Shown here in pieces: positions 1-6,216 of a stretch of DNA of 6,307 nucleotides. Position numbers and translations under genes: made by a program. Every line of letters begins with the position of its first letter. Position 1 is the first letter of the stretch. The stretch comes from DATAXP01 sp036272935 (GTDB lineage Bacteria; Planctomycetota; Planctomycetia; Pirellulales; PNKZ01): contig DATAXP010000149.1 in the NCBI GenBank assembly GCA_036272935.1, forward strand, positions 1 to 6,307, written 5' to 3'. The notes beneath the pieces were generated by a model that worked only from the letters and a program-made list of their open reading frames with translations, was not told the origin of the DNA and did not search any database.

Positions 1-126
1 TTGTTGCGACGCTTCGCGATCAGCCTGCTCAAACAGGACTCTTCACCCGGCAGCATCCGCCGCAAACGAAAACGGGCCGCTTGGAACCATCACACCCTCG
101 CAACCATCCTCAACATCACAACTTAA
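1..126 (+). CDS. ISAs1-family transposase, C-terminal end (partial at window edge)
   Basis: Frame 1 is open from the first base to a TAA at 124-126 and encodes 41 residues. The peptide runs LLRRFAISLLKQD, then a basic stretch SIRRKRKRAAW, then a short hydrophobic tail ending ATILNITT. This closely resembles the extreme C-terminus of ISAs1-family (H-repeat-associated, DDE) transposases, which end with a conserved 'LRRLALNLLR...K.S...KR.RAAW...YL..IL' pattern. The catalytic DDE core would lie to the left of the window, so I cannot say whether the element is intact. The short distance from the stop codon to a candidate inverted-repeat end at about 141 fits an IS with its transposase running to the right end. 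The family call is from memory of the conserved tail and not from a search. Confidence 0.72.
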   Translation: MLRRFAISLLKQDSSPGSIRRKRKRAAWNHHTLATILNITT

Positions 127-141
127 GGTGCGGTTGCCCTG
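1..141 (+). mobile_element. Right end of an ISAs1-like insertion sequence
   Basis: The transposase stop at 126 is followed within 15 bases by GGTGCGGTTGCCCTG (127-141). Read inward from the right, this is CAGGGCAACCGCACC. ISAs1-family terminal repeats characteristically begin CAGGG, so 141 is the probable last base of the element. The target duplication would then begin at 142. The left end is outside the window, so neither the matching repeat nor the duplication can be verified here. Confidence 0.5.
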
Positions 142-327
142 CCTTTCCCGTCCTTCTCCTCTGAAGAGGAATTCGGATTTCCCTGATGCGGTAATTGGGA
201 GCGAGCCATCAGTCAAACTGTTACCTTCGCAGCGTCAATAGTATTGTACCAGATACGCCACAGTAAGCTCCTGGAGTTTGGATGCAGATTGCATGATTAA
301 GGGGCAGAATGTGGTTTGGAGGCAAAG
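142..327. other. Intergenic stretch without recognisable gene, low GC
   Basis: No convincing reading frame is present on either strand. Base composition drops clearly: 241-300 has 26 G+C in 60 bases (43%), whereas a sample from the kinase gene (3001-3060) has 45 in 60 (75%). Two small dyads are visible. TCCTC-TGAA-GAGGA lies at 157-170, and ATGCA-GAT-TGCAT lies at 282-294. Neither is followed by a T-run, so I do not call a terminator. The stretch may be ancestral intergenic DNA or the debris of a transfer event. Confidence 0.5.
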
Positions 328-467
328 CCCCGTTCGGGAGAGGGTAGCGAGTCCGCCGTGGCGGACGAACCGGGTGAGGGTTGGGTGAGGGTGAGGCGGG
401 TGCGACGCACAAACCGCTTCGCCCTCGTCCGTCCTTCGGGCATCTTCTCCCGGTGGGAGAAGGGCGG
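328..467. repeat. Planctomycete-type intergenic repeat with two hairpins
   Basis: This noncoding block is made of near-repeating purine-rich units (GGGAGAGGG, GGGTGAGGG, TTGGGTGAGGGTGAGGCGGG) and contains two strong dyads. One is GTCCGCC-GT-GGCGGAC at 351-366, and the other is CTTCTCCC-GGT-GGGAGAAG at 444-462. It reads poorly as protein in every frame, giving only low-complexity Pro/Arg/Ser peptides. I recall very similar 'gggagagggtagcgagtc...' blocks scattered between genes of high-GC planctomycetes and some proteobacteria, where they are often mis-annotated as small hypothetical proteins. A second copy is not present in the window, so the repeat status depends on that recollection. Confidence 0.55.
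444..462 (-). terminator. Hairpin just downstream of the kinase gene
   Basis: A perfect 8-bp stem with a 3-nt loop (CTTCTCCC-ACC-GGGAGAAG when read on the - strand) begins 22 bases after the kinase stop codon at 484-486. It is positioned to end or stabilise the leftward operon transcript. There is no T-run after it on the - strand, so it does not meet the usual intrinsic terminator rule. It may act only as a 3'-end protecting structure or be a by-product of the repeat it sits in. Confidence 0.35.
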
Positions 468-483
468 TATACGCCGTATGCTG

Positions 484-3400
484 CTATACCGGTGTGCCGC
501 TCAGCTCGGCAACGAGCGTTTCGAGCGCCGCGCGTACGCGCTTCAGTGACTCGGCCAGCGCGGCGAAGGTGGTGTCGGCGTCGGTCCAGTCGCCGGCGGC
601 GGCGCTGCGTTCCAATTTCAACGCAGATTGGTGGGCAGTGCCCGTCGAAAAGTAGCTGACCGAACCTTTAATCGTGTGCGCGGCGCGCTTGGCTGTCGGT
701 GCGTCGCGCTGCACCAGCGCGTCGTGCAACTCGGCGACAAGCTCGGGATTGGTGGTGAGAAAGATGTTGGCCAGTTCGCACAATAACCCGGTGTCGCCTT
801 GCAGCTTGGCGAGTATCTCGGCGCGCGGCAGTAGATCACCGACGTTGAACGATTCTTGGGCACTCGGCAGTTCTGCCACCGCAGCGGTCTCGGCCGGCGG
901 CTTCTCCCCCGCGCCAGGAAACAGCGATTCGATCACCTCGAACAGCTCCGCCGCCTGGATCGGCTTCGTCACGTAGCCGTCCATGCCGGCGGCGAGGCAG
1001 GTTTCGCGATCCCCCTTCATCGCGTGGGCGGTGATGGCGATGATCGGCAGCCGCCGGCCCGTGGCTATTTCGCGTTCGCGGATTCGGGCCGTCGCTTCCA
1101 GCCCGCTCAGCTCGGGCATTTGCACGTCCATCAGCACCAGATCGAACGTCCGTTCGTCGAGCAGCCGCAACGCGGTGATGCCGTTGTCGGCGATCGTCGC
1201 TTCGTGCCCCCACTTTTCCAGCCAGCGCAGCAGCAGCCGCTGGTTCACTTCGCTATCTTCGGTCACCAGCAGGCGCAGCGATTGGCTGCTTCGTCGGTTT
1301 GCCAGCTTGCCGGTCGAATCGCGGCGCCGGACCGGCGCCGAGCCCTCCAGACTTTTGACCAGCGTTTCGAGCAATTCCGATTGGCGGAACGGCTTGGTGA
1401 GATACGCCGAGAAGCCGACCTCCAGCGCCCGGCTGCGGTCGTTGGCCACCAGCGCCGACGAGAGCATGATCAGCTTGATCGCCTCGAGTCCCGGCCGCTG
1501 GCGCAGCATCGATGCCAGCGTAAAGCCGTCGGTCTCGGGCATCATGCAGTCGAGGATCGCCACGGCCACTGCCGGCTCGGCGTCGCTGGTGCGGTCGAGC
1601 GTTTCCAGTGCCTCCGCCGCGCTGCCGGCGAGCGTCGGGCACATCGACCAGCTTGCCAGCAGCTCTTCGAGAATGCGACGGTTCGTGGCGTTGTCGTCGA
1701 CCACCAGCACGCGCAGGCCGCGCACATCGACCGGCAACGGCTGGGCGGGTTCCTCGTCGCCTTGCAGGCCGAAGCAGACGTCGAGATGGAACGTGCTGCC
1801 GCGCCCTACTTCGCTTTCGACCTGGATGTCGCCGCGCATCATGCGCGCCAACTGCGACGAGATGGTCAGCCCCAGCCCCGTGCCGCCGTACTTGCGCGTG
1901 GTCGAGCTGTCGGCCTGGGTGAACGCGTCGAAGATCATCCGCTGCTTCACCGGCGGAATGCCGATGCCAGTGTCGCGCACCGTGAAGTGCAGGCCGACAT
2001 CCTTCTCGTCCTGCCAGCGCGTCTCGACTTCGAGCACGATCTCGCCGCGCTCGGTGAACTTAATCGCGTTGCCGACCAGGTTAATCACGATCTGCCGCAG
2101 CCGTCCCGCGTCGCCGATGAGGCGATCGGGCACGCCGGGACGCACGTGGCACAACAGTTCGAGCCCCTTGCCCGCAGCGCGCAGAGCAAGGCTTTTCATC
2201 GTGTCGTCCAGACAGTCACGCAGACGGAAGTCGACCGGGTCGAGCTCGAGCCGGCCCGCTTCGATCTTCGAGAAATCGAGGATGTCGTTCAGCAGGCTCA
2301 GCAGCGAGTCGGCCGAGCTTTTGACCATCCCCAGGTACTCGCGCTGCTCGCTGGTGAGTTCGGTGTCGAGCGTCAGCTCGGTCATGCCCAGGATGCCGTT
2401 CATGGGGGTGCGGATTTCGTGGCTCATGTTCGCCAGGAACTCGCTCTTCACGCGGTTGGCGGCCTCGGCAGCCTCTTTTTCCTTGCGCATCGCCTCGGCC
2501 CGCTTGCGCTCGGTGATGTCCCCCAGGTTCACGATCACGCCCTGCACGTCGGACTTTTTCAGCAGATCGGTGACCGAGGCTTCGACCGTGTGCCACGATC
2601 CATCGCAGTGTTGCAGGTGCAGTTCGACGGTGGTGCTGGTGCCCAGTTGGCCGTGTGCCTCGTCAAGTGCCGCGATCCAAGCCGGTCGATCGTCGAGATG
2701 GATGTACTCGATGAGTTGCCGCCGCAAGGCATCGGCCGGTGCGATCCCCAGCACTCGTTCCAGCGATGGGCTCACGTACACAATCACGCCGGCGCGGTCG
2801 AGCTTCACGATCACGTCGTTCGTGTTCTCGATCAGCGAGCGGAAGTGCACTTCGCTGCGCCGCAGCGACGCCTCGGCCAGGCGCAGGCTCTGCTCGCGCT
2901 GCGCGACCTCGCGGGCCATGTAGCGGAACGCGGTGCCAAGCTGGCCGATCTCGTCGTGGCGGAGCGTGATCGGATCGAGTTCATCGCCGGGCGTGCTGCC
3001 GTCGACCCCCACGCTGGCATCGGTCGCCAGCCGCCGGGCGCAGACGGTGAGTTGCCGCAGCGGCCGGGCCACGCGTTGCATCAGCAAATAAGCCACCACG
3101 ACGCTGGCGGCGAAGATGCCGACCAGCAGCGCCGCCTGCCGCAGAACGGCCGAGCGAATGGCTTGGCGGATACTGTTGCGGTCCATGCCGACGTGTACCG
3201 TGCCGATTTCGCCGGCGAGGATCGGCGCCGCCACGTCGATCACGTGCCCCACGCCTTCGATATCGACTTCTTCAATCGTTGTCGTGCGGTGTTGCCGCTT
3301 CACACGGTCCAATGCGGGCGGCACGCGCGGCACGAACGTGTGCGAGATCACGTTGCCGTCGGCATCGACGACGAAGATGTACGAGACGCCGCGCACGCGT

Positions 3401-3636
3401 CCCTCTTCGAAGTACTGATCGATCATCGCCTGGATCGCTGCCGCGTCGCGATACAGGATCACCTCGACGCTGCCGCTGGCGACGCTGTTGGCGATCGCCG
3501 CTCCCTTGCTCTCGAACTCGCGCGTCAGGTTCCGGTTCACCGTGTACGCCGACCACAGCGCCGTGGCCACCGTCGTGACGCCGGCTAGCAGCACCAACAG
3601 CAGCAGCACCTTGGTGAACAGCCGCAGCCGGGTCAT
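484..3636 (-). CDS. Tripartite hybrid sensor histidine kinase (Cache-like/HAMP/PAS/HisKA/HATPase/REC/REC/HPt)
   Basis: The product is a 1050-residue inner-membrane kinase that should autophosphorylate and run an internal phosphorelay. Domains in order are: TM1 about 9-29; a periplasmic region about 30-166 that looks like a single Cache-type sensor (YIFVVDADGNVISHT, GTVHVGMD); TM2 about 167-187; HAMP about 188-245 (HDEIGQLGTAF); PAS about 261-376 (ITERKRAE at its end); and HisKA with the SHEIRTP box and phospho-accepting His406. The HATPase follows with N box Asn523, DTGIGI 555-560, FDAFTQAD 569-576 and GGTGLGL 584-590. REC1 (about 641-762) has Asp647/648, phospho-acceptor Asp696, Ser726 and Lys748. 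REC2 (about 787-905) has Glu793/Asp794, Asp837, Thr869 and Lys891. The HPt (about 935-1045) has His987 in AAHTIKGS. All key residues are present, so the protein looks functional. It has no DNA-binding or other output domain, so a separate response regulator must exist. I chose the ATG at 3636 because it overlaps the upstream stop as ATGA, follows AGAGGTGG at good spacing, and starts directly before TM1. An ATG 22 codons upstream would add a polar tail and lie inside the previous gene. The overall layout resembles BarA/TorS/LuxQ-like kinases. Confidence 0.95.
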   Translation of the reverse strand: MTRLRLFTKVLLLLVLLAGVTTVATALWSAYTVNRNLTREFESKGAAIANSVASGSVEVILYRDAAAIQAMIDQYFEEGRVRGVSYIFVVDADGNVISHTFVPRVPPALDRVKRQHRTTTIEEVDIEGVGHVIDVAAPILAGEIGTVHVGMDRNSIRQAIRSAVLRQAALLVGIFAASVVVAYLLMQRVARPLRQLTVCARRLATDASVGVDGSTPGDELDPITLRHDEIGQLGTAFRYMAREVAQREQSLRLAEASLRRSEVHFRSLIENTNDVIVKLDRAGVIVYVSPSLERVLGIAPADALRRQLIEYIHLDDRPAWIAALDEAHGQLGTSTTVELHLQHCDGSWHTVEASVTDLLKKSDVQGVIVNLGDITERKRAEAMRKEKEAAEAANRVKSEFLANMSHEIRTPMNGILGMTELTLDTELTSEQREYLGMVKSSADSLLSLLNDILDFSKIEAGRLELDPVDFRLRDCLDDTMKSLALRAAGKGLELLCHVRPGVPDRLIGDAGRLRQIVINLVGNAIKFTERGEIVLEVETRWQDEKDVGLHFTVRDTGIGIPPVKQRMIFDAFTQADSSTTRKYGGTGLGLTISSQLARMMRGDIQVESEVGRGSTFHLDVCFGLQGDEEPAQPLPVDVRGLRVLVVDDNATNRRILEELLASWSMCPTLAGSAAEALETLDRTSDAEPAVAVAILDCMMPETDGFTLASMLRQRPGLEAIKLIMLSSALVANDRSRALEVGFSAYLTKPFRQSELLETLVKSLEGSAPVRRRDSTGKLANRRSSQSLRLLVTEDSEVNQRLLLRWLEKWGHEATIADNGITALRLLDERTFDLVLMDVQMPELSGLEATARIREREIATGRRLPIIAITAHAMKGDRETCLAAGMDGYVTKPIQAAELFEVIESLFPGAGEKPPAETAAVAELPSAQESFNVGDLLPRAEILAKLQGDTGLLCELANIFLTTNPELVAELHDALVQRDAPTAKRAAHTIKGSVSYFSTGTAHQSALKLERSAAAGDWTDADTTFAALAESLKRVRAALETLVAELSGTPV

Positions 3637-3649
3637 TGCTGCCACCTCT
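3633..3649 (-). promoter_or_regulatory. ATGA start/stop overlap with Shine-Dalgarno: translational coupling
   Basis: On the - strand the stop codon of the binding-protein gene (TGA, 3635-3633) overlaps the kinase start (ATG, 3636-3634). A purine-rich AGAGGTGG (3649-3642) sits inside the last codons of the upstream gene, with eight bases between GAGG and the ATG. The arrangement is classic for terminating ribosomes re-initiating on the next gene. It implies that the binding protein and kinase are made from one transcript in a linked ratio. Confidence 0.8.
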
Positions 3650-4943
3650 GCCACTCGGGGTCGCCCAACGGCACAAACTCGCCGTCCTTGGCCACGGTGC
3701 AATACACCTTGTTCAAGCCCTGATGCCGCCCGAGGCCGAACGACACGGGCACGTCGATTCCCAGATCGATCTGGCTCATCCCTTCGACGGTGCGCTTGAT
3801 CGTCGCCGGACGCATGGCGGGGTCCATCGCTTCGAGAATCTTCACCAGCAGCCGGGCGTTCAAGAACCCCTCGAAGCCGATGAAGCTGTAGCGCGGCGCC
3901 GGATACGGTTCGTCGAGCAGCTCGGTTGGAGGCATGGGATGGTATTCGTCCATCAGACGGCGGTAGTCGCGCGCCGCCGGCAGATCGCTTTCGTAGCTGG
4001 GGACAACCTGCGAGTTGATCAGGTTCTGCGTGTAGCCGCGACCGCGCTCGCGGCCATGATCCACGAGCAGTTGCAGCAGGTTTTCGCTATCGACCCCCGA
4101 CAGGTTCGCGATCGGCACGTCCCAACCGGCATCGCGCGCGTCGCGCACCAAGGCCGCGCAGGCCGCGTAGGTGCCGACCGAAATGATCGCGTCCGGCTCG
4201 GCAACTCGCAGCACGTCGACTTGCGCCTGCATGCTCGCCCCGAAGCCGGTGCCGCGCCGGTAAGTCGCTTCGGCCACCATCGTCAGTCCCGGCGTCGCAG
4301 CGCTGGCTACGCCCGAGCGCTTCTCGCCGTGCTGATCGTGCTCGGCCAAGGTCCGTCGCACGCCGTCCCAGCCGCTACGTCCGTAGGCGTCGGCCTGGTA
4401 GAACACCGCGATCCGCCGCCGGCCGATGCGCAGGAAGTGCTCGACCAGCGCGACCGTTTCCTGGTGGTATGAGGCACGCAGGTTGAACACGAACTCGTCG
4501 TACGGATACTGCCTGTGCGGCGCCGCCCCCGTGAACGGAAAGAACAGGTACACGTTCCGTCCGCTGTCGTGATACTTCTTCAACAGCGGCAGCACCCGCG
4601 TGACCGTCGGGGTGCCCATGTAATCGAACAGCAGCAGGGCACCATCGCGCTCGACGAGCTGGATGGTATTCTCGATCGCCGGGATCGGATCGTAGTCGTC
4701 GTTGTAAGCGCGGATGACGATCTTCCGGCCGTGCACGCCGCCATGCGCGTTCACATGCTCGAACCAGGCAGTCGAGCCGCGCCACAATTCGATGCTCAGC
4801 CCCCGCGACGCCCCGCGGAACGCTGCCGACATGCCGACCATGACCTCGGCGGCCGAGGCTGCCGGACACGAGATTAAGGGACCAACGAGCAGGCTCAAGA
4901 CAAGAGCCGCTGCGCAGGCTCGACTTCGAGCGCCGAGGGTCAT
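3633..4943 (-). CDS. Periplasmic type 1 substrate-binding protein (Leu/Ile/Val/amide-binding family)
   Basis: The 436-residue exported protein belongs to the periplasmic-binding-protein type 1 fold used by branched-chain amino acid, urea and short-chain amide ABC systems (Peripla_BP_6-like). Residues 1-32 form a signal peptide with an Arg-bearing n-region and a hydrophobic core at 11-24. Two export endings are possible: a lipobox LISC (23-26), or signal peptidase I cleavage near ASA/A (29-32). Family landmarks in the mature part are VGMSAAFRG (36-44), NAHGGVHGRKI (65-75), DYMGTPT (107-113), YQADAYGRSGWDG (182-194), and the C-terminal crossing helix SFIGFEGFLNARLLVKIL (353-370). No permease or ATPase gene is adjacent. 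The following gene is a histidine kinase overlapping by 4 bases, so I infer that this protein presents a ligand to the kinase rather than to a transporter, in the manner of LuxP-LuxQ or TorT-TorS. The ligand is not predictable from the sequence. The ATG at 4943 is preferred over that at 4961 because AGGGGA lies just upstream of it and it starts the signal peptide cleanly. Confidence 0.87.
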   Translation of the reverse strand: MTLGARSRACAAALVLSLLVGPLISCPAASAAEVMVGMSAAFRGASRGLSIELWRGSTAWFEHVNAHGGVHGRKIVIRAYNDDYDPIPAIENTIQLVERDGALLLFDYMGTPTVTRVLPLLKKYHDSGRNVYLFFPFTGAAPHRQYPYDEFVFNLRASYHQETVALVEHFLRIGRRRIAVFYQADAYGRSGWDGVRRTLAEHDQHGEKRSGVASAATPGLTMVAEATYRRGTGFGASMQAQVDVLRVAEPDAIISVGTYAACAALVRDARDAGWDVPIANLSGVDSENLLQLLVDHGRERGRGYTQNLINSQVVPSYESDLPAARDYRRLMDEYHPMPPTELLDEPYPAPRYSFIGFEGFLNARLLVKILEAMDPAMRPATIKRTVEGMSQIDLGIDVPVSFGLGRHQGLNKVYCTVAKDGEFVPLGDPEWQRWQQ

Positions 4944-4953
4944 GGTGTCCCCT
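4944..4953 (-). promoter_or_regulatory. Shine-Dalgarno that fixes the binding-protein start
   Basis: Read on the - strand, AGGGGA (4953-4948) is followed by CACC and then the ATG at 4943-4941, so GGGG is five bases from the start. This favours ATG 4943 over the in-frame ATG at 4961, whose upstream sequence (GACGATCAC) has no purine-rich match. Confidence 0.65.
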
Positions 4954-5048
4954 GTCCCCATGTGATCGTCTGCACGCCATCATGGACCCGGACCATCACA
5001 CATGCAAGCGATATGACGCGGCGGCGTCGCACCACGCTTGCGGTTTGG

Positions 5049-5076
5049 CATCGCCGATGGTATCCATCGAGCGATG
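5049..5076. promoter_or_regulatory. Four alternating CATCG/CGATG half-sites at the dehydrogenase start
   Basis: The half-sites are CATCG 5049-5053, CGATG 5055-5059, CATCG 5065-5069 and CGATG 5072-5076. The last one contains the ATG start codon. The two inner sites belong to a perfect inverted repeat CGATGG-TAT-CCATCG at 5055-5069. The cluster could be an operator for a dimeric regulator acting on the divergent promoters, or an mRNA hairpin (6-bp stem, 3-nt loop) ending 4 bases before the start codon. No regulator family is recognisable from the motif. Confidence 0.4.
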
Positions 5077-6129
5077 AAAACCTATCGCATTGCCGTTTAT
5101 CCCGGCGACGGCATTGGTCCGGAAGTGATCGACCAGGCACTGGCGGTGCTCGATGCCGCCGAGCGCGTGTTCAGCTTCAAGCTCGAGCGGACGATGCTCC
5201 CTTGGGGTGCCGACTATTACCAGCAGCACGGTACGGTGGTGCCCGATGATTTTCTCAACGTGTTGCGGCCGTTCGACGCCATCCTGCTGGGCGCGGTCGG
5301 CTGGCCGGCGAAGATCCCCGATCACGTGACGCTCGCTCCGCTGGTGAAGATCCGCCAGACGTTCGACCAGTACGCCTGCATCCGGCCGGCCAAGTTGTAT
5401 CCCGGCGTGCGCGGACCCTTGGCTGGTCGCGGGCCGGAGGATATCGACTTTGTCGTGCTTCGCGAGAACTCCGAAGGAGAATATGTCGATTCGGGAAGCC
5501 GGTTTCACGTCGGCCGGCCCGATGAGTTCGCCCTGCAGACCGCGATCCACACGCGCCGCGGCGTCGAACGCATCCTGCGGTTCGGCTTCGACATGGCCCG
5601 CCTGCGTCGCCGCCGGCTCACCATGATCACCAAGAGTAATGCCCAGCGCTATGCGTATGTGCTGTGGGACGAGGTGCTCGAACAGGTGCGCGGCGACTAT
5701 CCCGACGTCGAGGCGGGGAAGCAACACTGCGATGCGGCCGCGATGAATTTCGTCCGCTCGCCGCAGATGTTCGACGTGGTGGTGGCGTCGAACCTGTTCG
5801 GCGATCTGCTCACCGACCTCGGCGGCGTGATTGCCGGCGGCCTGGGACTCGCCCCCAGCACCAATACCAACCCCGAACGCGAGTATCCGTCGATGTTCGA
5901 GCCGGTGCACGGCTCGGCCCCCGACATTGCTGGGCGCGGCATCGCCAATCCGGTCGCCGCCATTCTGTCGGCGGCGATGATGCTCGACTGGCTTGCGCAG
6001 CCGGCGGCGGCCGAAGTGATTCGCCAGGCGGTGGCCCGCACCCTAGCCAGCAGCGCCGCAACACCCGACCTGGGCGGCACACTTTCGACGCGCGAGCTGG
6101 GCCAGCGCATAACGCGCGAGGTGGGATAA
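5074..6129 (+). CDS. Tartrate/D-malate-type decarboxylating dehydrogenase (isopropylmalate dehydrogenase superfamily)
   Basis: The 351-residue cytosolic enzyme belongs to the NAD-dependent beta-decarboxylating dehydrogenases. It should oxidise a 2-hydroxy acid such as tartrate, D-malate or 3-isopropylmalate, using a divalent metal. Visible landmarks: N-terminal YRIAVYPGDGIGPEVI; PWGADYY (43-49), typical of the tartrate/D-malate branch (TtuC/DmlA); substrate-binding arginines Arg94 (KIRQTFD), Arg104 (IRPAKL) and Arg130 (LRENSEGEY); catalytic Tyr137 and Lys187 (TKSNA); metal-binding Asp220, Asp244 and Asp248 (NLFGDLLTDLGG); and the cofactor loop HGSAPDIAG (279-287) with Asn292. The length matches the family, and no key residue is missing. 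Against a leucine-biosynthesis LeuB role: the PWG-YY motif fits better with the tartrate branch, and no leuC or leuD lies beside it. Substrate cannot be settled from sequence. The start at 5074 gives the conserved MKTYRIAV N-terminus. A TTG 12 codons upstream would add unconserved residues. No clear Shine-Dalgarno precedes the ATG. The gene diverges from the binding-protein/kinase operon, with 130 bp between the two start codons. Confidence 0.9.
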   Translation: MKTYRIAVYPGDGIGPEVIDQALAVLDAAERVFSFKLERTMLPWGADYYQQHGTVVPDDFLNVLRPFDAILLGAVGWPAKIPDHVTLAPLVKIRQTFDQYACIRPAKLYPGVRGPLAGRGPEDIDFVVLRENSEGEYVDSGSRFHVGRPDEFALQTAIHTRRGVERILRFGFDMARLRRRRLTMITKSNAQRYAYVLWDEVLEQVRGDYPDVEAGKQHCDAAAMNFVRSPQMFDVVVASNLFGDLLTDLGGVIAGGLGLAPSTNTNPEREYPSMFEPVHGSAPDIAGRGIANPVAAILSAAMMLDWLAQPAAAEVIRQAVARTLASSAATPDLGGTLSTRELGQRITREVG

Positions 6130-6132
6130 GCG

Positions 6133-6149
6133 CGCTTTGCGAGAAAGCG
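6133..6149 (+). terminator. Short hairpin directly after the dehydrogenase stop
   Basis: CGCTTT-GCGAG-AAAGCG forms a 6-bp stem with a 5-nt loop, starting three bases after the TAA. It lacks a following T-run (TAGCATTACC comes next) and the stem is half A/T, so it is a weak terminator candidate at best. Confidence 0.3.
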
Positions 6150-6216
6150 TAGCATTACCAGCCCGAAGCGCAACAACATTATGCAAGTGCCATCACGCGG
6201 ACGTCCAAGGCGATTG

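Noticed and set aside
221..549. Small frames on both strands in the repeat region left of the kinase
   Set aside because: They encode low-complexity Pro/Arg/Ser peptides that follow the repeat's purine-rich units, and one of them runs into the kinase gene. No ribosome site or conserved feature is visible.
856..3588. A 910-codon open frame on the + strand opposite the kinase gene, and a 646-codon one at 983-2923
   Set aside because: They lie antisense to a fully convincing kinase and are rich in Arg, His, Ala and Ser without any recognisable domain. Long antisense frames arise readily from strong G/C third-position bias.
3637..3702. Upstream ATG at 3702 as the kinase start
   Set aside because: It would add 22 polar residues before the first membrane segment and a 70-base overlap with the previous gene. 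The ATG at 3636 has the ribosome site and the ATGA overlap.
4944..4961. Upstream ATG at 4961 as the binding-protein start
   Set aside because: There is no ribosome site before it, while AGGGGA is well placed for the ATG at 4943, which also begins a cleaner signal peptide.
5038..5073. TTG at 5038 as the dehydrogenase start
   Set aside because: The extra 12 residues are not part of the family N-terminus. The conserved MKTYRIAV begins at 5074.
5074..6129. Calling the dehydrogenase leuB (3-isopropylmalate dehydrogenase)
   Set aside because: The PWGADYY motif, the length and the lack of leucine-pathway neighbours fit the tartrate/D-malate branch better. I leave the gene symbol empty because the substrate is unproven.
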